Under the pieces are notes generated by a model. That model saw only the letters and a program-made list of their open reading frames with translations. It was not told the origin of the DNA and did not search any database. The position numbers and the translations under genes are program-made. A stretch of 64,000 nucleotides of DNA from Lactobacillus amylovorus DSM 20531 (GTDB lineage: Bacteria; Bacillota; Bacilli; Lactobacillales; Lactobacillaceae), in contig NZ_CP017706.1 in the NCBI RefSeq assembly GCF_002706375.1, positions 1 to 64,000 of the forward strand, given 5' to 3'. This document shows, one piece after another, positions 1 through 9,324 of this stretch. Each line of letters opens with the position of its first letter. Positions within the stretch are counted from its first letter, which is position 1.

Positions 1-494
1 ACGAATTGCGATGTATTTTAGTATTGCGCTTTAACTTTTCTGGCAAATCAGAATTTCTCATACCCATTAAGCATTGATCTACATAGTTGTACAAGGTTCT
101 AGTGCAAACTACCTGATCACGAGAAAATTCTCCTAAAGCTAAGCAGCGATTGGCACATACATCAAGAGACCAGCCATCTTCGCAGAAATGCTTATTAACG
201 TATTTGATAAAGTCAGATTTCTTTAAGAAATCTGATTTACGACCGCAATTCTTACGATGTATTTGGTAAGCTTTATCACCTTGTTGTGCCTTATAGCGTT
301 TTTGCTTACCATGATAAAGCAAAACAGTACCACGTTTAACCTCATAACTGATAGTAGAAGGAGAGCAATCAAGCTCACGAGCAATAGCCCTAAGAGAGAA
401 ACCGTCTTTAATACGGGTTTGAATAACAACCCGTTGCTCAAATTAAATGCTTTCTCTTTTGGTGCTTAGGCATGATAGAATGTAAAGAGTCCAT
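1..494 (-). pseudogene. IS30 transposase, N-terminal part, frameshifted
   Basis: Translation on the minus strand from 494 gives the same N-terminus as the intact IS30 transposase at 45240-46229 (MDSLHSIMPKHQKRKHL), then a stop. Compared with that copy, two bases are missing near 436-442. After this point the helix-turn-helix region (RAIARELDCSPSTISYEV) and the following part match in another frame up to position 1. The coding sequence therefore cannot be read from its start and is a pseudogene unless frameshifting occurs. The catalytic DDE core lies outside the window. Confidence 0.8.
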
Positions 495-593
495 TTGTGA
501 CCTCCAATAGATGTTTTGTGATTATTAACATTCTATCAAACAGGTCCAAATGGACTTTTTATTTTTCTAAAGTGTTCAATTTGATTTTACAAT
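1..593 (-). mobile_element. IS30-family element, partial and degenerate
   Basis: The 5' part of an IS30-family element, cut by the window edge. The terminal sequence near 541-593 is almost identical to the outer end of the second IS30 copy (around 47735-47784), which marks 593 or so as the element end. The transposase start codon on the minus strand is at 494. The flank on the right shows no obvious target duplication because the other end lies outside the window. Confidence 0.8.
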
Positions 594-648
594 CAGCGAC
601 ATAATTTTAATTTAATTATGTCCATTTTTATATAAGGAGGTGAACTGG

Positions 649-1297
649 GTGAATAAAACTAAAAAAATTTATTCGATCAAGACGAATTTCTGCCATTCTT
701 CCTTGGATAGGAATGTTGGGTATGTTGTATTTGGTCTTTTCGCTGATTATGCATGGATTATTAGCATTATATTAAATTTGGGATTTATAGCAAATTTTAT
801 TACATAATTGATGAGTATAATTGGTTGATCGAAAGAATATCATTTGATTCTCAAAGGCTGATAGCAAATAAAAGAATGGGTATTAATCGTTTAGTTATGA
901 TAGTAAGTATAGTGATAGCTGTACTTAATACAATTATTTTAATATTGTTAAAGAGACAAGATTTTATTAGTTTTTGTGTTGGGCTCTGCTTTATTAGTGA
1001 AATTTACTTCGTAAGTCGTTTAATTGAAAACTTTCAAGTAATATTGCATATTGCATTTGATAGTTGGAAGAAATTTTATATTTTGGTTGTAATAGGTACT
1101 GCAGTTTCATCCAGTGTATATCTACTTTTATTGTGTTTTAGTATAATAGCTTATTTTATATATTTGCAATTATTGGCATCATGTACGTGATAACATATTA
1201 TATTTTAATAGAAATTCATGATAGGGTCGAAAATGATCTAGGTGGGCATAAATACTTTATAGATTTACCTGACAATCGATTTGGAAAAAGGTTTTAG
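649..1297 (+). pseudogene. Decayed multi-frame membrane protein gene, unknown
   Basis: A strong ribosome binding site (AAGGAGG, 634-640) precedes a GTG at 649. Removing one A from the A7 run near 661 gives a short basic, then hydrophobic segment (RRISAILPWIGMLGMLYLVF) ending at 775. A second frame is open from 765 to 1190 and encodes two or three hydrophobic segments. At about 1160 the hydrophobic reading continues in yet another frame (FAIIGIMYVITYYILIEIHD) to a stop at 1297. I read this as one membrane protein gene broken by about three frameshifts. It could instead be separate small membrane peptides. I do not recognise the family. Confidence 0.4.
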
Positions 1298-1330
1298 TTC
1301 GTGAGATTTACAATTTTACGAACTAAAAAA
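1291..1330 (+). terminator. Rho-independent terminator
   Basis: Inverted repeat TTAGTTCGT / ACGAACTAA with a 15-base loop followed by A-rich sequence, just after the decayed membrane gene. It has a T-run before it on the minus side and could work in either direction. Confidence 0.5.
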
Positions 1331-1345
1331 GATATTAATCATAAT

Positions 1346-2307
1346 ACGCGTGGTGCTAGTTAAATCGTTTTAGTTAATAAAAAAGTCCAATCGGACTAGA
1401 CTCAAGTTGTAGTATCAAAAATAAAAGAGTCTGATCTGATTGAACTGCCTTAAGCTTAAGCGTTTTAGCCACCATTTACAAGTTAGTTTTAAAGATTTAG
1501 TGATAATTTGTCGGCACTGGTATCGTTTGTATGCACCGGCTGAGTTTACTCATCGGCGAAATATTGATCAAATTAAAACTACGGACAGTCTGATTTTGGC
1601 TTTACTTATCTGGCAAGCTAAGACAGGAATTGAATCACAAAGAAGATTCTGTGAATGTTTCAATTGTTTATCACACTCACGTTTTAATCGGCGTTCACGT
1701 CAGCTATTGCAATTGATTTATCAGATACGGCAAGAAATGAATAAAAAGGTTGACCTGAATGGACAGTTCTTGATCATTGACAGCTTTCCGGTACCTGTTT
1801 GCCAACCAATTCGCAACTATCGTGCTAAAATTTTTCGCGGTTATGCCAACATTGGTTATAAGGACACCAAGAAAATTTACTTCTATGGTTTCAAAGTTCA
1901 TGCCATTGTTAGCGATGACGGTTACATTCTTGATTATGTCGTAACAAAGGCATCAGTTCATGATGCCAGGGAGACAGTTGAACTGATGGAAAATACCCAT
2001 CCATCTAATTACTATCTTCTTGGCGACGAAGGCTATTTAGGCAAAGAACTGCATCAACAGCTAAAACAAATGGGTTACGAACTTTGGACACCATATCGTA
2101 AAAATATGACAGGAGCTAAAAAGCACAATGATCATCAATTGATGGCTATTCGCAGAACAATTGAAAGCGACTTTTCGCTTCTGACCTATTACAATGCCGA
2201 GAACAATCGAGCACGTAGTCTGATAGGCTTTCAAAGCCGGTTGGAAATTGCAATTTTAGCTTATAATTTGGCTTATTGTCTAGAACGATTTAACTAGCAC
2301 CACGCGT
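1346..2307 (+). mobile_element. IS982-family insertion sequence, copy 1
   Basis: A complete element about 962 bp long. Its terminal inverted repeats begin ACGCGTGGTGCTAGTTAAAT at the left and end with the complement at the right. It is almost identical to the second copy at 20891-21852. Unlike that copy it has no matching direct repeat at its flanks (left ...CATAAT, right TTCAAT...), which suggests that a deletion or recombination removed one original flank. The right flank runs straight into the middle of a surface-protein gene. Confidence 0.85.
1440..2297 (+). CDS. IS982-family transposase
   Basis: A 285-residue DDE transposase, intact by length. Features of the family visible here are IIDSFPVPVC with the first aspartate near residue 113, GYKDTKKIYFYGFKVHAI, the second acidic residue region LLGDEGYLG, and a C-terminal RRTIESDFSLL that supplies the glutamate. 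The start is a TTG, which is the only plausible start after the left inverted repeat. It differs from copy 2 at only two residues (D for A in GYKDTKK, M for I in ELMENT), so the two copies diverged recently. The family call rests on my recognition of these motifs. Confidence 0.8.
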   Translation: MNCLKLKRFSHHLQVSFKDLVIICRHWYRLYAPAEFTHRRNIDQIKTTDSLILALLIWQAKTGIESQRRFCECFNCLSHSRFNRRSRQLLQLIYQIRQEMNKKVDLNGQFLIIDSFPVPVCQPIRNYRAKIFRGYANIGYKDTKKIYFYGFKVHAIVSDDGYILDYVVTKASVHDARETVELMENTHPSNYYLLGDEGYLGKELHQQLKQMGYELWTPYRKNMTGAKKHNDHQLMAIRRTIESDFSLLTYYNAENNRARSLIGFQSRLEIAILAYNLAYCLERFN

Positions 2308-2358
2308 TTCAATATAGAAAATACGCGATTTTACAGCGATGGTAACAGGGGCTTTTTT

Positions 2359-2947
2359 ATGACAAAAGATAGAGAAGGAATGATTTTGACGGCGACTCAT
2401 GATGGTTATGGTCTTACTAAGGAAAATCGTTCTTAGAATGAAACGGGTGGTACCGGTCCAATCTTCATCTTAGTTGACCCGTACGAACATAAAAAGGGTG
2501 ATCCTTTAATTAACGACAAGCCAACGTTTGAGATACCAAAACCAGAAAAGAAGCCTGACGACAAACCAAAGACACCAGACAAGCCAAAGGTACCAGATAA
2601 GATAACTGTTCCTGATATCCCTGACATTCCTGAACCAAATCCGGCTGTTGTAACTACAGATGAGCCTAAAGAACCAAAGGGCGAAAATGTAGATGAAACT
2701 TTAACCACTGGTGTGAAAGGCCAAGATGTAACCAAGACTAAGCAGAATAATCCAGTCAAACCAATGGCTCAAGACATAAAGCAGCCTAAGCAGCCAGTCG
2801 TTCAAAAAGTTTCCCTAAACAATCCAAAAGCCACTTTGCCTCAAACAGGTGAACGTAGCTCAATTTTGTTGAGCGTGGCTCGGCGGATTAGTTGCATTAA
2901 CTGGTTTGCTTTATCTTGATAAGGACAGAAAGAATAAGAAAGCTTAA
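2359..2947 (+). pseudogene. LPXTG surface protein, 3' remnant
   Basis: C-terminal end of a sortase-anchored surface protein, cut at its 5' side by IS982. The reading frame has an in-frame TAG at 2434-2436 and then runs through a proline- and lysine-rich wall-spanning repeat region (KPDDKPKTPDKPKVPD) to the sorting motif LPQTGE near 2838-2855. One frameshift near 2880 breaks the hydrophobic membrane segment. The correct tail (GGLVALTGLLYLDKDRKNKK) is present in the next frame up to the stop at 2947. Anchor, membrane segment and positive tail are all there but cannot be translated together, so the gene is dead. Confidence 0.85.
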
Positions 2948-2951
2948 TAAA

Positions 2952-2993
2952 CAAAAAGACGAGAAATACTAAAAGAAATCTCGTCTTTTTTGA
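2952..2993. terminator. Bidirectional terminator
   Basis: Inverted repeat AAAAGACGAGA / TCTCGTCTTTT with T-runs on both strands, between the convergent LPXTG remnant and the panE-like pseudogene. Confidence 0.75.
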
Positions 2994-3010
2994 TGCTCTT
3001 AAAATTTTTA

Positions 3011-3943
3011 TTACTTAACGTTCAAAATATCTTCCTTAGCATGAATCAAACGCGTGATGAAAGCACAGTATGGAGTGGCAACACTATGCTTCAAGCCCTT
3101 GCGCCAAACGGCACCGTCAATATAGTCGATCTCAGTTGGACGATTGTTTTGAACCAAATCCTGATGCATTGAAGGATAGTGTGGCGTATCAAACAAACTT
3201 TCAACGTGTTCAATAACTTCCTTGCGATCCAAGTTGACGCCCTCGTATTGAGCAACATCCGCAAATTCTTGTACGATATTTCTAGTCAACTCGTCAGCTT
3301 CCTTAGTGTGACCAAATTGCTTGCAGTCAGCATCAAGCAAAGCACAAAGAGCATTAACCACGCCGTTAACACAAGCTTTACGCCAGATAGAATACATGAC
3401 GTTTTCACTGTAACTAGCATTCAAACCAGCATCAGTCAAAATCTTAACGATCTTTTGCGTCTCGTCTTTACCTTTTGGATCAAGGCATTGGATTTCGACG
3501 TTACCATTGTCATTGGCGAAAGTAATGTGGCCAGGAGCCGTCATCATTGATGCCCACATCGTGACACCCCATAATGATGTGATCGCGAGTGACAAATCTC
3601 TCTAGCACATCTTCGTGACCTAAGCCATTAAGCAGCAGAGCACATAAGTATCTTTGCTAATGATTGGCTTCAGACTGTTTAACATATTTTCTAACTGCAT
3701 TGACTTGGTAAAGACGATTAACAGATCAACGCTTTCATGTTGCTCATCGATTTCTTCAGGACTGTAAATTGGCATCTTTTCCGCAATTTCTTCGTCCTTA
3801 ACTCTAGCGACCACGCCATTTTCACGGATGGCGGCAATGTTTCTGTCCCAAGTATCGATTAAAGTAACGTCATTTCCAGCCTTCTTTAAATGCCAGCCGA
3901 ATTTTGAACCCATTGCGCCAGCACCGGCAATTGCAATTCTCAT
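3011..3943 (-). pseudogene. 2-dehydropantoate 2-reductase-like, frameshifted
   Basis: A ketopantoate reductase-family gene of normal length (about 310 codons) read in two pieces. The N-terminal piece (3620-3943) has the NADP-binding motif GAGAMGSKFG at residues 7-16. The C-terminal piece (3011-3595) carries the helical domain. Two extra bases near 3632-3640 throw the frame out at ...YVLC, and one extra G near 3565-3570 restores it, so the stretch between (LNGLGHEDVLERFVTRD) lies in a third frame and contains the stop. A good ribosome binding site (GGAGGC, 3951-3956) precedes the ATG. Such enzymes act in pantothenate synthesis or as related hydroxy-acid reductases. Confidence 0.85.
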
Positions 3944-4076
3944 ATTTTAAGCCTCCTGTATAATTAGTAATCGTTTTCAGCATAAGATAAAATAGATAAA
4001 TTAGCAATTGAAAAGAATGCTATAAATAAGTTATTATTAAAGCGTATAAACGGTATCATATTTTTGTAGGCTTATT

Positions 4077-4721
4077 ATGGTTATTATTAATAATGATTTT
4101 CATGATGTTTTAACTGGAAGACATTCTGTACGTAGATTTGATCCTTCAGTAAAAATTAGTCGTGAAGAAATGACCAAAATGCTTAAAGAAACCATCACGG
4201 CACCATCTGCATGCAACTTACAGGCTTGGAGATTTGTGGTTGTTGATACAGGTAAAGGAAGAGAAAAACTGCATAAATATCTTATGAAGTTTAACTTCCC
4301 ACAGATCGATAAAAGTTCGGCAATTGTTCTATTCTTTGGCAATACCTTAGCTTTTAAAAAGTATAGTAAATTATGGCATAGCATGTATGAAGCCAAAAGG
4401 TAACTAAAGAAGCTATGAATGCTGCTTTAAATACTTTCATGCCTTTATATGAAAAAGCACCAAAGGAAATGTTAGTTGCTGATTCAATGGTTGATACTTC
4501 ACTTGCTGCAATGCAGTTTTATGTTGAATAGCTCGTGAGCATGGCTATGATACTAATGCAATGGCCGGTTATGATTCACTCAAGCTGCAGCCACAATGGG
4601 ACTTGACCCTAAGCAGTATGTTCCGGTGATGGCAATTGCGGTTGGTAAGCATGATCCCAAGGCTGAACCTGAGATTGCTACGACTAGATATCAAATTTCA
4701 GATTTAGTTGATTTTGAATAA
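4077..4721 (+). pseudogene. Nitroreductase family protein, multiply frameshifted
   Basis: FMN-dependent nitroreductase homologue. The start of the family is clear (residues 14-21 GRHSVRRF, then TAPSACNLQAWRFVVVD). The first frame stops at 4403 after EAKR. The rest is readable in other frames up to 4721: KVTKEAMNAALNTF, then AREHGYDTNAMAGYDS, then AAATMGLDPKQYVPVMAIAV and the end DLVDFE. At least three indels (near 4396, 4523 and 4584) are needed to rejoin them. No clear ribosome binding site precedes the ATG. Confidence 0.85.
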
Positions 4722-4778
4722 TTGCTTATATAGAAACTTTTTTTATGATGAAAGGACTAATAGTAGGAGGGACTTGTT

Positions 4779-5307
4779 ATGAGAAAGAGATATTTGTTCC
4801 TAATGTCATTGTGCATTCGTTAGTATTTTCTTTGTAGGGATGCAAAGTCAAAATGTTTATGCAGCTAGTCAATATGGCATTGCTCGTAAATATACAACAC
4901 CTAAGGCAACTCGGGGAACTTGGTACTATCGTGAAACTGACAAGTTCAGCAGTGATAAAAAGACCATTCATACTTTGAAAATTACTGCTCACACTGCTAA
5001 TAAAGATAAGTTGTATGTACCTTCACAAAAATTCTTTAAGAAGAATGTATATAATGTTTCTTCAAAGAAGCGTAATGCTTTTATCAAGAAGGTTATGAAG
5101 AAGAATATTTATGCAGCTTATAACTTTAAGAAGGGCTTTAACGTTAATAATTGGGTTAACTTGGCTGGTGATGGTGTTTATTACATCCCTGTAACCAGAA
5201 CTGTTAAAGGTAAAAAGGTGAAGGCTTTGAAGATTGCTACTGGTGCAGATCAACATGCCAGCGCTTATGCATTCAAGACCAAGGCTTTAGCTAAGGCTGC
5301 TAAGTAA
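4779..5307 (+). pseudogene. Small secreted surface protein, signal peptide frameshifted
   Basis: The ATG at 4779 has an AGGAGG at 4765-4770 and starts a signal peptide (MRKRYLFLMSL) that soon hits a stop. Inserting TG in the TGTG stretch near 4808 joins it to CAFVSIFFVGMQSQNVYAAS and then to the long frame that ends at 5307. The mature part is about 145 residues, lysine- and tyrosine-rich, without a known domain (GTWYYRETDKF; KVKALKIATGAD). The lesion is a two-base loss in a TG repeat, so slippage is a likely cause. The export role is inferred from the signal peptide only. Confidence 0.7.
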
Positions 5308-5332
5308 TAGAAATCTTATTTTAATGAATATT

Positions 5333-5376
5333 TTAAAAAGACATAGTTAGAGTAAATCTGACTATGCCTTTTTGAA
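5333..5376. terminator. Terminator
   Basis: Inverted repeat AAAGACATAGT / ACTATGCCTTT followed by a T-run, just after the small secreted-protein gene. Confidence 0.65.
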
Positions 5377-5424
5377 TGCTTGATAAGTGGTAAAATATCG
5401 TTGAATTGGAAAGTTGAGGATGAA

Positions 5425-6449
5425 ATGAAAAAGATTGGGAAAATATCAGTAATTGTGTTAGCAGGTTTAGCTTTAGCCGGCTGCAGTCAAAAGCCGAAGC
5501 AAAAAATGCATCATCTAAAGGCAGTGCAACTATCAAAGTAACTAAGAACAAGAAACAGCCCACAAAGATGGGACATTTGTCTGATCAAGATCTAAGTCCA
5601 CAAAAAACAGTAGCGGTTATAGTGGCATATGCTGGTGATCGTTATTCTGGTAGTTGGACCAAGGCTTTGCTTGATGGTAAGCAAAACGGTATTGAAGTCG
5701 ATTTAAAGAATCAGTCAAATTATTCATATATGAATGAGGGTAGCGGCGTAGCTTATATGGTATCGGCAGATGCTGGATATACTCTTAAGCAAGTGAATGG
5801 AGAGAATATTTATTATCTCTTTTCAAATGGTAAAAAATTAGGATCTGTGACCATGAAGCAAATGGTTGATTATTTGAATAAACGTGACTCAGATAGTTTG
5901 GTAAATAGTTTAGCTCAAAATGCCAAGGTGAACGATGAGCGTTCGGATTCAGGCGATGATTCTTCAGATTCTGCTGGTAAAAAATCAAACTTACCAGGAG
6001 ACGACGGATTGTTTAATGTGCCAACTGAATTTCAAGGTACTTGGTATACTTATAATGATGATAAAATGTCTATTATTAAAATAAGTCAAAACAAAATCAA
6101 CGTTGATAATTACGTACAAGAATTGCATAAAGTAAAAGCTGGTTTTCTTGATAAATATACTTATGGTGATATGTCTGCATCATATCATAAAGCAACCAAA
6201 AATTGGGGAATGGCTGGTATGGGAAGTCAACGTGTTCATGGAATAAATTATATGAATGTCCGTGGTTGGATGCAGGAAGCAGGGGATGGAGACTTCTATG
6301 GTCTACATACTGAGAACGGTCAATCTGTTTTAGTACTTGCTCAAGGAGCCGGTCCATGGGTAAGTAGCGTTGCCTGGAAGACGCCACAACTTGCTCAACA
6401 ATATAAGCATAAGAAATTTAAGGATTTGTATTACCAAGATGACCAATAA
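5425..6449 (+). pseudogene. Lipoprotein of unknown function, frameshifted
   Basis: Starts MKKIGKISVIVLAGLALAGC, a lipoprotein signal peptide with lipobox LAGC (cysteine about residue 20). One A is missing in the run near 5492: with it the frame continues KAEAKNASSKGSATIKVTKN into the 293-residue open frame ending at 6449. The exported part has an N-terminal domain, an acidic and serine-rich linker near 5935-5990 and a C-terminal domain (FQGTWYTYNDD ... QQYKHKKFKDLYYQ). The C-terminal domain is repeated as a fragment at about 16925-17175. Family not recognised. The lesion would prevent expression of the intact lipoprotein. Confidence 0.75.
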
Positions 6450-7026
6450 TATGAAAAGGATACCGTTAATCTTAATGTTGGGGCCACAAGCTTCAGGTAA
6501 ATCTAGTTTCATTAAGATGAACGATTTACAAAACTATACTATCTCAGCTGATGAGATAAGAATTCGTTTAAATGGAATTAATTCAAATAATGGGCATCCC
6601 CAAATAAACTTTGTTGGTCAAACTGAGAAAATTGTTTGGCAGATTTTTAATCAAATACTACAAACACGGTTACAAAATGGCCTACCAACTATTGTCGATA
6701 ATACAAATTTAGGCGGGCATGGATTTAATCCAATTAATGATATCTTGAAAAGAGTACCAGATAATTATCAAGTGTATGTGATCGATTGTTTTAAACCACT
6801 ACTGGATGCCAATGATCCACTAAGTGAGGAATCATTAACTCATGCGTTAAAAATTCTCGACCAACGCAATCGTGATCGAGAATATTCAGTGAATATGGAT
6901 ATTATTCAACGTTTTGTTGATTATTATGCTCACTTCGAAATACCAAATAAGGTAAAAGTGATTAGCTCTGCTGATCTGCAGAAAGCACAGGATTTGATTG
7001 ATCTAATTCTAAATTTTAATAGGTAA
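6439..7026 (+). CDS. P-loop kinase-like ATPase (AAA_33 / polynucleotide kinase type)
   Basis: About 195 residues. Walker A is GPQASGKSS near residues 13-21, and DADEI-type switch sequence SADEIRIRLNG follows at about residue 36. IVDNTNLGG fits the NTN motif of the AAA_33 and polynucleotide-kinase-like group, and the basic QRNRDREY resembles a lid arginine region. These proteins phosphorylate a nucleic-acid end or a small molecule, but the substrate cannot be deduced here. The start overlaps the end of the lipoprotein gene. ATG 6439 and ATG 6451 are both possible, and 6439 sits closer to the AAGGAT at 6418. The open frame is intact. Confidence 0.7.
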   Translation: MTNNMKRIPLILMLGPQASGKSSFIKMNDLQNYTISADEIRIRLNGINSNNGHPQINFVGQTEKIVWQIFNQILQTRLQNGLPTIVDNTNLGGHGFNPINDILKRVPDNYQVYVIDCFKPLLDANDPLSEESLTHALKILDQRNRDREYSVNMDIIQRFVDYYAHFEIPNKVKVISSADLQKAQDLIDLILNFNR

Positions 7027-7044
7027 AAAATTTAACTTAAATTA

Positions 7045-7090
7045 AAGAGTCAGCATACTATGGAATGCTATAGTGTGCTGGCTTTTTGTT
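7045..7090 (+). terminator. Terminator
   Basis: Inverted repeat AGTCAGCATACTAT / ATAGTGTGCTGGCT followed by TTTTTG after the kinase-like gene. Confidence 0.7.
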
Positions 7091-7128
7091 ATAATAAATA
7101 TAAGAAATACGTTAACAAGGAAGATAAA

Positions 7129-7704
7129 ATGAAAACATTAACTTTACAGTATACAATTAGTCAAAAAGGTTGGACGGATTTAAGACAGAACGGCAAGATC
7201 AGCATTGATGAGCAATCATATTTACTTAATGCGATTCGTGCACAAGATCAATATTTCAAGAATATCTATCTTGAACAATATCTGTTGCAAAAGATTATTA
7301 AAGATACGTTGCCAGAAGCAAAAAAGCCAATTTTGGCTAAAAAGATACCGATCTCTTGTACACCATTTCCAGAGCATGTAACCGAAATGCCGGATGCCGG
7401 TGAAATTTTGTTGGAACTTGAAGTTCCAGAGAATGAGGTTGTAACAGTTGATTATCGTACTTGGCTTTATTTAGCTAGCGAAGTAAACAAGACAGTTGAA
7501 AAGTACAATAGCATGAAAGATATGAATACAATCTTGAAGTTGCCTGAAAAGAAATTAAAGATTGATAAGATGATGCGAGTTCAATTGCTTGATGTGTTAA
7601 ATCCAGCTAAGACAATGAATTTTATCCCTGAACTCAAGTTAGATCAAGTCAAGAAGGCTTATCAGTCGGCTGATGGTCAACTTGAAGAACTTGAGGATTA
7701 TTAA
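7129..7704 (+). CDS. Unknown protein, possibly DUF3841-like
   Basis: A 191-residue soluble protein with no signal peptide. ATG 7129 is chosen because AAGGAAG lies at 7117-7123; upstream in-frame codons fall in the preceding terminator. It begins MKTLTLQYTISQKGWTDLRQ and has a central LLELEVPENEVVTVDYRTW, a pattern faintly like DUF3841 proteins. That resemblance is from memory and weak. It sits between a kinase-like gene and a secreted protein and is intact. Confidence 0.55.
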   Translation: MKTLTLQYTISQKGWTDLRQNGKISIDEQSYLLNAIRAQDQYFKNIYLEQYLLQKIIKDTLPEAKKPILAKKIPISCTPFPEHVTEMPDAGEILLELEVPENEVVTVDYRTWLYLASEVNKTVEKYNSMKDMNTILKLPEKKLKIDKMMRVQLLDVLNPAKTMNFIPELKLDQVKKAYQSADGQLEELEDY

Positions 7705-7723
7705 GCAGAAGAAGGTTAAAACT

Positions 7724-9157
7724 ATGAAGAGGAGAGGCTATTTAATTGGTGCAGTAGCTGCTGGTGCATTGCTATTTAGTTTGAATACTAACGTTCAAGC
7801 TGCAACAGTACCAATTTCTGATAATGCAACCAGCTATGTGAGAAAAGGCAATCAATACCGTTTCTATTTCAAAGCACCAACCAGATTAACTGTTGCCACT
7901 AAGGCAAAATATAAGATCCTTAATACTTCAAATTGGGAATGCATCCCTTATAAGGGTAAAAACAAGAATACCAAAGTCTTCTATTTGCGTTCTGGTCATT
8001 ACAATTTGACTACTAAATCTGGTAAAAATGTAAAGATTAAGACTAGCGCTACACGGATTACCAAGATCAGAAATAAGCTGGAGACTTTCTCTCATAAAAC
8101 TTATCCGTTAGAAACGCGTTTTACCTCAGCTATCCCAATAAAAATAGGACAGACGGTTACTGGTATGACTGATATGTATCATACTGAAAAGCTGAATACG
8201 ATGAATAGATATAAATTTACGCTGGATAAAGATCAAAAAGTAACGATGAATATGTCTGTTCAACCTGTGTATGAGAACAGTCGGTCTAATATTTTTAACA
8301 ATAATGACATTCAAATTGTGCAGGACACAGATTATGGTTATGCGTTAAATCCATGGAAAACTAAAGGAACCTTAAAAAATGGAAAATATTCCTGGAATTT
8401 AGAGAAAGGGACTTATTATCTAGAAAAAGGTTCTGCTCGTGGTCGTTTCAGCTTTAAGTTGACTAGCGAAGATACGAATGCTCTTCCAAGTACGCCTAAG
8501 TTGACTAAGGTTAGCTCAACTGAAGATGGAATCAAGGTTGATTATACTAAAGCTGATAATGCGACTGGTTATGGAATTTATGGTTCTTCTCTAAGACGGT
8601 ATAGATCAAATGATCCTTTGCTTGATGCCGCATCAATGATTGGACATAGTAATTTCACCCCTGACGGCAATTATCCTGATGTTTTAACTCAGACAATTTC
8701 AAAGAATAGACTGATTAACGGTGAAACTTACGATATTGCTGTTCGTGCGGTGAATGATGAAGAAGGTAGAAGCTTTAGCCCAGTTTCAGCAAATCAAAAG
8801 TTTACTTACTATATTCCTTTAAAGGGCAGTCATGAGAAACCAAAGACGCCAACGCTTAAGGTTAGCTATTATAATGACCATGGTTCAGATGAACCATATA
8901 TCAACATTGAATGGGACGTTAACCCAGAAGCTGATAGCTATGAGATTCAGTATAGATTGAAAGGTAGCAGTAAGTGGGCAACCTTCTTTAGCAAAACTAG
9001 AAGCGGCGATATAGTAGATGATCCAACGAATGATTTTGGACAAGACTTTAAGAAGGGCCAAGTTTACGAAGTTCGCGTTCGTGCACTTCACAGTAATTTG
9101 ATCAGTGACTGGTCCGAGGTTAAAACAGCACGCGTTGATGTTACGCCGAATAGGTAG
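7724..9157 (+). CDS. Secreted protein with fibronectin type III-like domains
   Basis: A 477-residue exported protein with a signal peptide (MKRRGYLIGAVAAGALLFSL, cleavage about VQA-AT at residue 27). ATG 7724 is preferred over the upstream TTG/GTG codons because it starts the signal peptide and follows an AAGAAGG. An N-terminal lysine-rich beta domain is followed by a middle part resembling a pre-peptidase C-terminal fold (YKFTLDKDQKVTMNMSV, about residues 165-180). Two FnIII-like domains follow: one about residues 258-375 and another about 380-477 (EIQYRLKGSSKWATF; YEVRVRALH). No LPXTG or membrane tail is present, so it is probably released or held by charge. Intact, unlike most surface genes here. 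Confidence 0.75.
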   Translation: MKRRGYLIGAVAAGALLFSLNTNVQAATVPISDNATSYVRKGNQYRFYFKAPTRLTVATKAKYKILNTSNWECIPYKGKNKNTKVFYLRSGHYNLTTKSGKNVKIKTSATRITKIRNKLETFSHKTYPLETRFTSAIPIKIGQTVTGMTDMYHTEKLNTMNRYKFTLDKDQKVTMNMSVQPVYENSRSNIFNNNDIQIVQDTDYGYALNPWKTKGTLKNGKYSWNLEKGTYYLEKGSARGRFSFKLTSEDTNALPSTPKLTKVSSTEDGIKVDYTKADNATGYGIYGSSLRRYRSNDPLLDAASMIGHSNFTPDGNYPDVLTQTISKNRLINGETYDIAVRAVNDEEGRSFSPVSANQKFTYYIPLKGSHEKPKTPTLKVSYYNDHGSDEPYINIEWDVNPEADSYEIQYRLKGSSKWATFFSKTRSGDIVDDPTNDFGQDFKKGQVYEVRVRALHSNLISDWSEVKTARVDVTPNR

Positions 9158-9218
9158 AAAATAGTTAAAAATGTCTTTTAATTGGGTTATTTTGACTTAG
9201 TCAAGAGACTTTTTTATA

Positions 9219-9248
9219 GCATTCCAGAGAGGGATGCTTTTTATTTTT
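9219..9248 (+). terminator. Terminator
   Basis: AGCATTCC / GGGATGCT hairpin followed by TTTTTATTTTT. A close copy lies at 17194-17225, in both cases just before a 15-bp repeat array. Confidence 0.75.
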
Positions 9249-9316
9249 CAGTAATCGTAATTACAGTAATTATAATTATTGTAAGTACGATTACTGTAAT
9301 TTAAATTACTGAAAAA
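9249..9316. repeat. Tandem 15-bp repeat array A (orphan)
   Basis: About four and a half units of a 15-bp motif in phase: units start at 9257 (GTAATTACAGTAATT), 9272, 9287 (ACGATTACTGTAATT) and 9302. Each unit contains inverted GTAAT/ATTAC half-sites. The same array in the same phase lies at 17244-17317 directly before an ATPase gene. Here IS256 follows instead, so the gene it served seems to have been lost. Such spacing suggests a protein-binding array. Confidence 0.7.
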
Positions 9317-9324
9317 GAAGATTC

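Noticed and set aside
2433..2759. Glycine/serine-rich ORF on the minus strand
   Set aside because: It is the antisense shadow of the proline-lysine repeats of the LPXTG remnant and has no ribosome binding site.
9249..9316. CRISPR-like repeats made of GTAATTAC
   Set aside because: Units are 15 bp and contiguous with no spacers, and the same array lies before an ATPase gene. It is a tandem operator-like repeat.
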